In this document: piece by piece, positions 1 to 5,304 of the stretch
How positions within the stretch are numbered: position 1 is the stretch's first letter
Layout of the letters: each line of letters opens with the position of its first letter
From: UBA9337 sp038331135
GTDB lineage: Bacteria; Patescibacteriota; Minisyncoccia; Moranbacterales; UBA9337
Reading direction: 5' to 3'
Assembly: GCA_038331135.1 (NCBI GenBank)
Contig: JBBQOS010000052.1
Location: 1-5,458, forward strand
DNA length: 5,458 nucleotides
Translations under genes and position numbers: made by a program
Notes under the pieces: generated by a model
What the model saw: only the letters and a program-made list of their open reading frames with translations
The model's database searches: none
Told to the model about the DNA's origin: nothing

Positions 1-1
1 G

Positions 2-991
2 ACAGATCAAAATATTAAAAATGTTTACACTCGCAAAGTACTGCACTCATTTAATTCAAACAGTGTTACTCGTCCCTTGGCCGAATACGGCATAGGCGTA
101 AATTATGTTTTTAGACGAGTAGCTGGTGGCAATGGGGCTTATTTTATTGGAGAAGTTTCTGACAACGCTTTTACCGCCTATTTCCCGACTGTTTTTCTTT
201 TAAAAGAAACCTTGCCCTTAATTTTACTGATTATCTTAACTAGCTTTTACACCTTCTACCAAATATTTTCCACAATTAAATTTAGATCCAAAACTGTTAT
301 CAAAGATTCTTGGCATCGTTTCCTAGCCTGGATGCGCCACGGCGTAGTTCAATACACTCTCTTTGGCTTTATTGTATTTTACTCCTATCTTAGCATCACG
401 GGCAATTTAAATATTGGTCTCAGGCATCTCTTCCCCATCTTCCCATTTATCTATATTTTAGTCGCCAAAAAAGTACACGACTTTTTCAAATCATTTGAGT
501 CGTATAAATTATTGTTTGCCAAATATATATTAGCACTTCTTTTATTTTGGGTAATTATTGAACCAATTGCTAACTATCCTTATTACCTTTCCTACTTCAA
601 TCAATTTGCGGGTGGACCAAAAAATGGTTACCATTATGTAACTGACTCCAACGCTGATTGGGGACAAGATTTAAAAAGATTTAAAAATTTTCTAGACGAG
701 CATCCCGAAATAGATAAAATCCGTCTTAATTATTTTGGCGGCGGAAATCCAGAATATTATATAGGTGACAAATTTATCAACTGGTGGGACAGTAAGCGAC
801 CAATCGAGTCTGGATGGTACGCAGTATCAGTCAACCAATCTCAAGGAAGTATCTATGATACTCGCAAAAATCCAGATGGCACGATGCGAAAGCCTGACGA
901 TGAATCTTGGCGCTGGATAACTAACTATACTCCAGTTTATCAAGTTGGAACTTCTATTTTAATCTATTATATTCCAGAAGATGTAAAATAA
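2..991 (+). CDS. GT39/PMT-like membrane glycosyltransferase, C-terminal part (5' end outside window)
   Basis: The frame is open from the left edge, so the gene is 5'-truncated; 329 residues remain. The TTG at 77 is not a credible start, because coding-like sequence continues upstream of it. Visible in order: a loop with RPLAEYGIGVNYVF and GGNGAYFIGE; a YFPTVFLLKE segment running into a membrane span; three more hydrophobic spans, including the GLRHLFPIFPF motif; then a soluble C-terminal domain of about 130 residues beginning YLSYFNQFAGGPKNGY and containing DSNADWGQDLKRFKNFL and NYFGGGNPEYY. This pattern is characteristic of bacterial ArnT/PMT-like GT39 proteins, which transfer sugars from polyprenyl-phosphate donors on the outer face of the membrane. 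The catalytic acidic residues of the first external loop would lie upstream of the window, so activity and substrate cannot be judged. A REP hairpin 8 nt after the stop probably ends its transcript. Confidence 0.85.
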   Translation, partial: TDQNIKNVYTRKVLHSFNSNSVTRPLAEYGIGVNYVFRRVAGGNGAYFIGEVSDNAFTAYFPTVFLLKETLPLILLIILTSFYTFYQIFSTIKFRSKTVIKDSWHRFLAWMRHGVVQYTLFGFIVFYSYLSITGNLNIGLRHLFPIFPFIYILVAKKVHDFFKSFESYKLLFAKYILALLLFWVIIEPIANYPYYLSYFNQFAGGPKNGYHYVTDSNADWGQDLKRFKNFLDEHPEIDKIRLNYFGGGNPEYYIGDKFINWWDSKRPIESGWYAVSVNQSQGSIYDTRKNPDGTMRKPDDESWRWITNYTPVYQVGTSILIYYIPEDVK

Positions 992-999
992 AAAAACGT

Positions 1000-1028
1000 A
1001 GAGACGCACTGCAATGCGTCTCTCTTTT
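1000..1028 (+). terminator. REP hairpin doubling as intrinsic terminator of the GT39-like gene
   Basis: A perfect 9-bp stem, AGAGACGCA (1000-1008) with TGCGTCTCT (1015-1023), closes a 6-nt loop and is followed by CTTTT. An A6 run (991-996) precedes it. It begins 8 nt after the stop codon at 989-991. The stem is also the REP core, so the terminator role is inferred from position and shape. The T-tract is short and interrupted by a C, so termination may be partial. Confidence 0.55.
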
Positions 1029-1033
1029 AAAAG

Positions 1034-1240
1034 ATTTCTAAATTTGAAAACAAATATACAATTGAATCGGCCAGAATGAAGGAATATGATTATTCTCAAA
1101 ATGGAATATATTTTATTACTGTTTGCGCCAAGAACAGAAAACATTCCTTTGGTGAAATTACAAATGAAAAACTGATATTGAATGAGGTTGGGAAAATTGT
1201 GTATGAGGAAATATTGCAAACTCCCACAATGCGTCTCTAC
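1034..1240 (+). pseudogene. REP-associated tyrosine transposase (RAYT), N-terminal remnant
   Basis: The frame after the stop at 1028-1030 reads NKYTIESARMKEYDYSQNG, then IYFITVCAKNRKHSFGEI, then LILNEVGKIVYEEILQTPTMR. This is the family's N-terminus: a basic lead, a Y/W-DYS turn and the first beta strand of the Y1 fold. Homology continues upstream of the ATG at 1076, so that ATG is probably internal, and no ATG, GTG or TTG lies in frame before it. The gene stops resembling a RAYT at TPTMR (about 1234), where sequence matching a REP half-site takes over. The HUH motif (normally in MPNHFH) and the catalytic tyrosine are absent. The frame stays open to 1483, but that stretch only reads the HIT gene antisense. 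It should be inactive, and a short peptide product cannot be excluded. Confidence 0.75.
1227..1240 (-). repeat. Half REP (right end of the RAYT relic)
   Basis: CAATGCGTCTCTAC matches the right arm of the REP at 998-1023: CAATGCGTCTCT is identical at 1012-1023. It also ends in CTAC, that is, GTAG on the minus strand. The left arm is missing, so no local hairpin forms. It lies 9 nt beyond the HIT gene's stop codon. Confidence 0.6.
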
Positions 1241-1249
1241 AAATATACT

Positions 1250-1741
1250 TTATTTCTTCAACTTTTCTGCCAATCTTTTTATCTTGGTGTCACTTTCTCT
1301 CGGCCCATCGTTGGAGGAAATATAACCTTCATATTTTTTAAAGTAAGTTTCATCCCTACTGATATATTGTTTCCAAATTCCTTTTTTCATATGGGCCGTG
1401 CCATGCATAGGATAAAGTTTCACATGTACATGATCTACGCCTGTGCCTTCCATAACAAAACCTATTCTACCCACGTCTGGTAAATTTTTAATTAAAATCT
1501 GAGAAACTTTTTTAGCCGCAATAACAATATCCTTCAATATCTTATCGGGCAAAGCCAATACGTCGCTTCCATAATGCCTCTTTGGAATAACTGCCGCTGT
1601 TCCCTTGGTATTGGGAAAAATTGATAAAAAAGCCATAAAATCTTTATCTTCCCAAAAAATTCCCGGCGTCGTCATATTGCCCTTGGCAATTTCGCAAAAA
1701 ATACATTTTCCCTGTTCGTTTTTTGATTCATATTTAACCAT
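1250..1741 (-). CDS. HIT (histidine triad) family protein with Zn-site CxxC
   Basis: The 163-residue protein resembles HINT-type nucleotide hydrolases or transferases, small cytosolic enzymes acting on nucleoside phosphoramidates or similar nucleotidyl substrates. CIFCEI (C13, C16) is the start of the zinc site; the other ligands are probably H56 (PKRHYG) and H104. WEDKDFMAFLSIFPNTKGTAAVIPKRH is the usual core through the substrate strand. The triad region reads DHVHVKLYPMHG: H104 and H106 are kept, but the third position is K108. H106 aligns with the HINT nucleophile, so catalysis may survive. A basic tail of about 45 residues follows the triad. ATG at 1741 is the only reasonable start. There is no Shine-Dalgarno, only AAGA in an AT-rich leader. 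It lies 57 nt after the REP block behind ftsQ and probably has its own promoter; a weak TTGAGT (1788-1793) is visible without a good -10. Confidence 0.9.
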   Translation of the reverse strand: MVKYESKNEQGKCIFCEIAKGNMTTPGIFWEDKDFMAFLSIFPNTKGTAAVIPKRHYGSDVLALPDKILKDIVIAAKKVSQILIKNLPDVGRIGFVMEGTGVDHVHVKLYPMHGTAHMKKGIWKQYISRDETYFKKYEGYISSNDGPRESDTKIKRLAEKLKK

Positions 1742-1798
1742 ATTTTTATATCTTAAAAAATTATTAATTAATACAGAAATAAAAAAAACTCAACTTCT

Positions 1799-1872
1799 GT
1801 AGAGACGTGATTCATCGCGTCTCTAAGACGTGATGAATCACGTCTCTAAGACGTGATGAATCACGTCTCTAC
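1799..1872. repeat. BIME-like block of three tandem REP hairpins
   Basis: Three abutting palindromes. The first (1799-1825) starts GTAGAGACG and ends CGTCTCTA, with a stem of about 11 bp. The next two (1826-1848 and 1849-1871) are identical 23-bp units, each with a 9-bp perfect stem AGACGTGAT/ATCACGTCT. The block begins with GTAG on the plus strand and ends with CTAC, so a GTAG foot faces outward on both strands, as in REP/inverted-REP pairs. The core AGAGACG is shared with the RAYT relic at 998-1240. There are no spacers, so it is not a CRISPR. Lying between ftsQ and the HIT gene, it may slow 3' decay of, or end, the ftsQ transcript. The nearest T-tract on the minus strand is about 11 nt past the last stem, so a classic terminator is not supported. 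Confidence 0.85.
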
Positions 1873-2790
1873 TTCTTTCTTTTCTTCACCCGCCTTCGTT
1901 AACTCTTGCTCCTTTTTTAGCTCCTCTTCTTCTTGGGTAATCCCTCCCTTCATACGATAAAAAACTTTGTTTTCACTACGCAAATCTATATATTCCAGTT
2001 CATGCAAATCTCGTAATAATAAATGTCTATTCAATAATGTTTTTAAAGTTTGAATCGATTTTTCAATCGGCACTTTGGCATTGAAATAAATGTCCCAACC
2101 TTTTTTAGTTTGAACTATTAACTCTTCGGAAATCCTGGACTTAGTTCGATACTCATTCAATATTTCAACATCAGTATCTTTTTTCAATACATCTGCAATA
2201 GCAACAATAAATTCTATATAACTAGGCAACAGGACATATTCATTTTCAAATATTTCTTTACCGCTTTCATCTATTAATTCAATTGTTTCGCTACGATTGA
2301 TAAAGCTCAAATCACTGCTCATTTTTTCATAAGCATATCCCCGTTCATCAATAAAATAACATTCTCCTTTTGAGCATAACGATAAAATTAAATTACGCTC
2401 TTGGATTTTAATATTTATTTTATTGGGAAAGTTTCTATCGATTGAAATAGCTTTAATTTTTTTAAAATCATTCTTCAATTTTTTTTCTATATTGCCTGAA
2501 TTAAAAAAAATAAAATTTCTCTTTGAGATAATTTTAAAGTATTTACCGTCAATTTCCCGACTAATCTCTCTACTTATATCTTCCGGTGCGATAGTGCCAT
2601 CATTAATCACTTTAATTTCAGTGATTTCTAAAAAATCAGAAAAAATAAAAGAATAAATAGATACTGCCAAAAATAACATTATTAACATATCTCGAATTAA
2701 CATCAGTCGAATAAATTTTTTTATTTTAGAAACAGTTTTCTTTTTTTTTCTTTCACTAGCCCAATGCTCTCTTTTTTCTCTCATCGTCAT
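1861..2790 (-). CDS. ftsQ: FtsQ/DivIB-like cell division protein (POTRA domain)
   Basis: A 309-residue single-span membrane protein. A strongly basic N-terminal cytoplasmic tail (residues 1-33, with a KKKK run) precedes one membrane span (about 34-51). A POTRA-like domain follows at about 54-132: FLEITEIKVINDGTI, then IKAISIDRNFPNKINIKIQERN. Next comes CYFIDERGYAYE (144-155), matching the FtsQ 'fhlVDedG' strand, and a beta domain ending in LEYIDLR (265-271). This order is typical of FtsQ/DivIB, the divisome scaffold that partners FtsB and FtsL outside the membrane. The last 30 residues are a Glu/Lys tail, and the final V-E-T-stop is encoded by REP sequence. ATG at 2790 and ATG at 2784 are both possible starts, and neither has a Shine-Dalgarno. 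It lies 46 nt after the delta' gene. Sequence conservation in this family is weak, so the symbol rests on architecture and a few motifs. Confidence 0.75.
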   Translation of the reverse strand: MTMREKREHWASERKKKKTVSKIKKFIRLMLIRDMLIMLFLAVSIYSFIFSDFLEITEIKVINDGTIAPEDISREISREIDGKYFKIISKRNFIFFNSGNIEKKLKNDFKKIKAISIDRNFPNKINIKIQERNLILSLCSKGECYFIDERGYAYEKMSSDLSFINRSETIELIDESGKEIFENEYVLLPSYIEFIVAIADVLKKDTDVEILNEYRTKSRISEELIVQTKKGWDIYFNAKVPIEKSIQTLKTLLNRHLLLRDLHELEYIDLRSENKVFYRMKGGITQEEEELKKEQELTKAGEEKKEVET

Positions 2791-2805
2791 AAATAATTTA
2801 TCTAC

Positions 2806-2828
2806 TCTCAGCGGTCCAACCGCTGAGA
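2806..2828. repeat. Short perfect palindrome between the delta' and ftsQ genes
   Basis: TCTCAGCGG (2806-2814) pairs perfectly with CCGCTGAGA (2820-2828) around a 5-nt loop. No T-tract follows on either strand, so it is not a standard terminator. It occupies half of the 46-nt gap and would sit in the ftsQ leader of a holB-ftsQ transcript. It could be an RNA processing or stabilising hairpin, or another dispersed palindrome. Confidence 0.6.
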
Positions 2829-2836
2829 ATCCAATT

Positions 2837-3748
2837 TCATAAATTTAAAAATAAGTTTTCTAAAATAAGCCGCACATTAAAACTAGGATTTTTAATTTTT
2901 ATCAACACTTCTCTAATTTTATTAATCGCCTGATATTTCTTTACAATCCCCACTTCGTTATCCAAATTTTTGAAAATATGTACCCTTAGCATCCAAATCC
3001 AAAACTCTAATCTCTTTGTAGTTTCCATTACATTTTTGGAATATTCTTGAGCTAAGTCAAATTTTTTAAAAACAGGCATATTTCTTAAACCATTCAGATC
3101 GGCAATGGATAATTCTCTGCTTATCAATTTATCTTTGTCTTTTATCATTTTCTGAACTTCTCCAGGCTTGCCCATAGAAAAAATGGTAATTTTTTCCAAA
3201 AGTTCCGAGGCTAGCTTATTCTTGAATCCATTTTTTATTTCTTCCAGAGAAACCAAATTAAAGTTTATTTTTTGGCATCTGGATTTAACGGTTTTTAAAA
3301 TTTTTCCCTCCAAGTGCGTTACTAAAATAATAATTGAGGCGCTATTGGGCTCTTCTAAAGTTTTCAAAAGAGTATTTTGAGAGGCCAAATTTAATAAATG
3401 AGCGTCGTTTATAACTAAAACTCTCCATTTGCCATTAGCTGGGTACAGAGATAAATTTTTTTGAGCTAAGCGAACTCTATCTACTTCAAAACTTTTAATT
3501 TTTATAATTCCTTTCTTTTCCACTATTTCAGGCACTAAAATTTCAATGTCTGGATTCTTGTTTTCAGCATAAAGATTTGAATCTAAAGAAAGATTTTTGT
3601 TTTCTGAGACAATAGCCTGAGCAAATAATTTAGCTAAAGAAAACTTTCCGATACTTTCTGGACCACTAAAAAGATAACTTTGGGAAATTTTATTTTTCCC
3701 TAGTAAATCTTCTAAAAAATTTATTTGCTTCTTATGACCGATAAACAT
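2837..3748 (-). CDS. holB: DNA polymerase III delta' subunit (clamp-loader AAA+ protein)
   Basis: 303 residues, near the usual delta' length. The start MFIGHKKQINFLEDLL matches the family. A degenerate P-loop reads GPESIGKF at 29-36, with Phe where Ser or Thr would coordinate Mg. NPDIEIL (65-71) is the strand after the usual zinc module. VINDAHLLNLASQNTLLKTLEEP (112-134) carries the Walker B/sensor region and the LLKTLEEP signature. KSRCQ (155-159) is the SRC motif, and MGKPGEV (192-198) belongs to the lid domain; a helical collar domain ends the protein. Delta' is the non-ATP-hydrolysing arm of the clamp loader that helps place the sliding clamp on primed DNA. The four zinc cysteines of the E. 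coli protein are absent; C158 is the only Cys. SRC plus the broken P-loop favour delta' over tau/gamma (DnaX). The leader is AT-rich with no Shine-Dalgarno. Confidence 0.88.
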   Translation of the reverse strand: MFIGHKKQINFLEDLLGKNKISQSYLFSGPESIGKFSLAKLFAQAIVSENKNLSLDSNLYAENKNPDIEILVPEIVEKKGIIKIKSFEVDRVRLAQKNLSLYPANGKWRVLVINDAHLLNLASQNTLLKTLEEPNSASIIILVTHLEGKILKTVKSRCQKINFNLVSLEEIKNGFKNKLASELLEKITIFSMGKPGEVQKMIKDKDKLISRELSIADLNGLRNMPVFKKFDLAQEYSKNVMETTKRLEFWIWMLRVHIFKNLDNEVGIVKKYQAINKIREVLIKIKNPSFNVRLILENLFLNL

Positions 3749-3766
3749 AATTTATTTACTTAATGA

Positions 3767-3775
3767 ATTACAGCA
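3767..3775 (-). promoter_or_regulatory. Possible extended -10 for the delta' (holB) gene
   Basis: The minus strand reads TGC-TGTAAT, an extended -10 with one mismatch to TATAAT, 18 nt upstream of the ATG at 3748. No convincing -35 lies 16-18 nt further up. If used, the leader would be only about 11 nt, consistent with the lack of a Shine-Dalgarno. Weak call. Confidence 0.3.
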
Positions 3776-3817
3776 TATCCTCCCAATGAAACATTGTCTC
3801 TGCGAATAAATAATGCC

Positions 3818-3839
3818 TGCCCAGTTGACTAACTGGGTA
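3818..3839. repeat. Small palindrome CCCAGTT/AACTGGG
   Basis: CCCAGTT (3820-3826) and AACTGGG (3831-3837) form a perfect 7-bp stem with a 4-nt loop. A G-T wobble and a T-A pair extend it to 3818-3839. No T-tract follows on either strand. It lies in the 279-nt gap upstream of the delta' gene. Function unknown. Confidence 0.5.
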
Positions 3840-3851
3840 CTCAATATTTAT

Positions 3852-3963
3852 GTGGCAGTCTCAAAATATAATATCCGTATTTTTAGTTAGAGATTGCCAC
3901 GTCGGAGTACCTCCTCGCAAAGACCCAATTTTACTGTCTTTGCGGGTGAAACGTGGCAATCTC
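3852..3963. repeat. Nested palindromic repeat of the GAGATTGCCACG / CGTGGCAATCTC type
   Basis: Outer arms GAGATTGCCACGT (3890-3902) and ACGTGGCAATCTC (3951-3963) are perfect 13-bp complements. Inside, CTCGCAAAGAC (3914-3924) pairs with GTCTTTGCGGG (3936-3946) with one wobble, giving a two-stage hairpin of 74 nt. A third arm, GTGGCAGTCTC (3852-3862), differs from GTGGCAATCTC at one base and can compete for the left outer arm. From memory, repeats with a 'TTGCGAGGAG...CGTGGCAATCTC' pattern are scattered through many bacterial genomes, including CPR. The element sits after the GT4 gene and upstream of the delta' gene. It may weaken read-through between them, although no T-tract follows. Confidence 0.75.
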
Positions 3964-4027
3964 GTCCGCAGTATCTATCTAACGTATTGACACTTTTAAT
4001 TCTTTAAATGTGTGGAATTATTTTTAA

Positions 4028-5170
4028 TCAAATTTCTTTAGTCAATTCTTCTTTGATTATTTTTATTAAATCATTTTTAAATTTTTCTTTGGAAAATTTT
4101 TGAGCTTCTTTTTTTATAGTTTCCCTGTCATAATTATTTTCTTTTTCTAAGAATCTCCTTATCCCATCAGCTAGAGTCTCTATGGTTTGTGCGTTAAAAA
4201 ATTCTCCCGTTATTCCCTCTTTTACGATTTCTTTTATTCCCCCTTTTCTAACAGCTATTACTGGCGTCCCTTGACTCATTGCCTCCACTGCCGTCATTCC
4301 AAAGTCATCAACTGAAGCAAAGATTAAAGCTCTCGCATTTTTATAATATTGGGCAACCTTTTCATCACTTTGCCAGCCCAATATTTTTATATTAGATTTG
4401 GCAATTTTATGTAGCTTGGGCATTTGCTCTCCCTCTCCAATTACTATTAATGGCAAGCCCATTTTATTAAAAACTTCTACTACCAAATCAACTTTTTTAT
4501 AAGCAGATAATCTGGAGACTACTAAAAAATAACCCTTCTCTGTAATTGTCATTTTTGCTACTTCTCTCTTTTCAATGGGAGGATAAATCACCGTTGAATT
4601 TCTCCTATAAAATTTATCAATTCTTTTTTTGGTATAAGCTGAGTTGGCTATCACAATATCTGGTCTCTGCGAAGCCTGGAAATCCCAAACCCTCAAATAA
4701 GTTAAGAACATTCTTTTTAAAATTCCCACTTTCTCTTTTATTTCTTTTAAATATTTCTCGTTATAATCCCACACGAAACGCATCGGGGAATGCATATAGC
4801 AAATGTGTTTAGTGTTCAGTCTAGTAACAATAGCTTTACTCCAAGCGCCTGAGGATGAAATTACTAAATCAAAATCTCTCAAATCAAAAGTCTCTGGAGC
4901 GGTCGGCATCAGAGGCAAGAGGTATCTTTTCCTTTTTTTGATGAACTGGGGAAATTTTTGCAAAAAAGAAGTGTGAATCTCTTTATCAGAAAACATTTCT
5001 CGCATCTTATTTTTATCATAGAGCAGAGTGTAAATAGGTGCTTGGGGGAAAATTTCACAAATAGCTTCCAGAACCTTCTCAGCTCCTCCATAGGTGTCTA
5101 GAAAATCATGCACCAGTGCCACCTTTATGTTATTAAAATTCTTATTGATATTCTCTTGACTTTTATCCAT
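4028..5170 (-). CDS. GT4 family glycosyltransferase (mannosyltransferase-like, GT-B fold)
   Basis: 380 residues, a usual GT4 length, with no membrane span or signal, so probably cytosolic or peripheral at the membrane. The N-terminal Rossmann domain begins VALVHDFLDTYGGAEKVLEA (17-36), with the glycine-rich acceptor-side loop. ICYMHSPMRFVWDY (123-136) and VIANSAYTKKRI (173-184) are typical of mannosyltransferase-like O-antigen and exopolysaccharide enzymes. The C-terminal donor domain starts at YFLVVSRLSAYKKVDL (214-229), where SRL and YKK are phosphate-binding positions, and continues with VIGEGEQ and ILGWQSDEKVAQYY. The EX7E motif reads DDFGMTAVE, so the first Glu is D288 while E296 is kept. 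GTPVIAVRKGG follows. A nucleotide-sugar donor such as GDP-mannose is likely, but the specificity is inference. ATG at 5170 lacks a Shine-Dalgarno, and its first codons overlap the -35 of the divergent promoter. Confidence 0.92.
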   Translation of the reverse strand: MDKSQENINKNFNNIKVALVHDFLDTYGGAEKVLEAICEIFPQAPIYTLLYDKNKMREMFSDKEIHTSFLQKFPQFIKKRKRYLLPLMPTAPETFDLRDFDLVISSSGAWSKAIVTRLNTKHICYMHSPMRFVWDYNEKYLKEIKEKVGILKRMFLTYLRVWDFQASQRPDIVIANSAYTKKRIDKFYRRNSTVIYPPIEKREVAKMTITEKGYFLVVSRLSAYKKVDLVVEVFNKMGLPLIVIGEGEQMPKLHKIAKSNIKILGWQSDEKVAQYYKNARALIFASVDDFGMTAVEAMSQGTPVIAVRKGGIKEIVKEGITGEFFNAQTIETLADGIRRFLEKENNYDRETIKKEAQKFSKEKFKNDLIKIIKEELTKEI

Positions 5171-5184
5171 ATTTATGCTATACT
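5156..5184 (+). promoter_or_regulatory. Sigma70-type promoter for the rightward gene at 5313
   Basis: TTGACT (5156-5161) and TATACT (5179-5184) are separated by exactly 17 nt, each one base from consensus, and TGC directly before the -10 makes it extended. Transcription would start near 5191, leaving a leader of about 120 nt that contains the 5213-5269 hairpin. The -35 lies inside the first codons of the divergent GT4 gene. Confidence 0.75.
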
Positions 5185-5212
5185 AAAACATAGTACTTAA
5201 AACAATTATTTG

Positions 5213-5269
5213 TCATCCCCCACTAACTAACAAGCCCATTATAGCATCTTTTTGGTTAGTTGGGGATGA
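5213..5269. repeat. 18-bp inverted repeat in the divergent promoter region
   Basis: The left arm TCATCCCCCACTAACTAA (5213-5230) pairs with TTGGTTAGTTGGGGATGA (5252-5269): 16 Watson-Crick pairs, one G-T wobble and one C-T mismatch, around a 21-nt loop. As DNA it could be an operator, since its arms cover the leftward -35 region and start site. As RNA it would be a long hairpin in the leader of the rightward gene. No T-tract follows, so it is not an intrinsic terminator. It may equally be a dispersed palindrome. Confidence 0.7.
5238..5246 (-). promoter_or_regulatory. Extended -10 for the GT4 gene
   Basis: The minus strand reads TGC-TATAAT, a perfect extended -10. The position where a -35 would fall reads TCCCCA, a poor match, so the promoter would rely on the extended -10. 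The start site would be near 5231, giving a leader of about 60 nt to the ATG at 5170. The box lies in the loop of the inverted repeat 5213-5269. Confidence 0.55.
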
Positions 5270-5298
5270 TAAATTAGATTTCATAAAAAAAATTATCT

Positions 5299-5304
5299 GG
5301 GAGG
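5299..5304 (+). promoter_or_regulatory. Shine-Dalgarno site for the gene at 5313
   Basis: GGGAGG lies 8 nt before the ATG at 5313 and fixes that start. It is the only strong Shine-Dalgarno in the window. Confidence 0.8.

Larger units (their letters stand above)
998..1240 (+). mobile_element. Relic of a REP/RAYT element bounded by GTAGAGACGCA inverted ends
   Basis: This 243-bp segment is bounded by an 11-bp perfect inverted repeat: GTAGAGACGCA at 998-1008 and TGCGTCTCTAC at 1230-1240. The left end is a whole REP hairpin (998-1023) headed by GTAG. The right end is only half a REP, with CTAC, the complement of GTAG, outermost. Between them lie about 65 codons from the N-terminal end of a RAYT (Y1/HUH family) transposase. 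RAYT enzymes are known to recognise and cut REP hairpins with a GTAG at the foot. The unit lacks the HUH and tyrosine residues, so it cannot be autonomous. The boundaries come from sequence symmetry; no target-site duplication is expected for this family. Confidence 0.65.

Noticed and set aside
959..1219. Minus-strand open frame of 86 codons
   Set aside because: It runs antisense through the RAYT relic, the REP hairpin and the GT39 stop region and shows no protein family features.
1076..1483. Open frame of 135 codons beginning MKEYDYS
   Set aside because: Only the first 50 or so codons are RAYT; the rest reads antisense through the C-terminal part of the HIT gene. Reported as a pseudogene ending near 1240.
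1799..1872. Tandem 23-bp repeats as a possible CRISPR array
   Set aside because: The units abut with no spacers, and each unit is a self-contained palindrome with a GTAG foot, which fits REP hairpins.
2815..2835. Hairpin at 2806-2828 as an intrinsic terminator
   Set aside because: Neither strand has a T-run after the stem, so only a palindrome is claimed.
3867..3872. Perfect TATAAT on the plus strand
   Set aside because: No -35 and no TG extension upstream, and no plus-strand gene follows before the convergent GT4 gene.
3987..3992. Perfect TTGACA -35 box on the plus strand
   Set aside because: No -10-like hexamer lies 15-19 nt downstream, and it points into the 3' end of the GT4 gene with no gene to serve.
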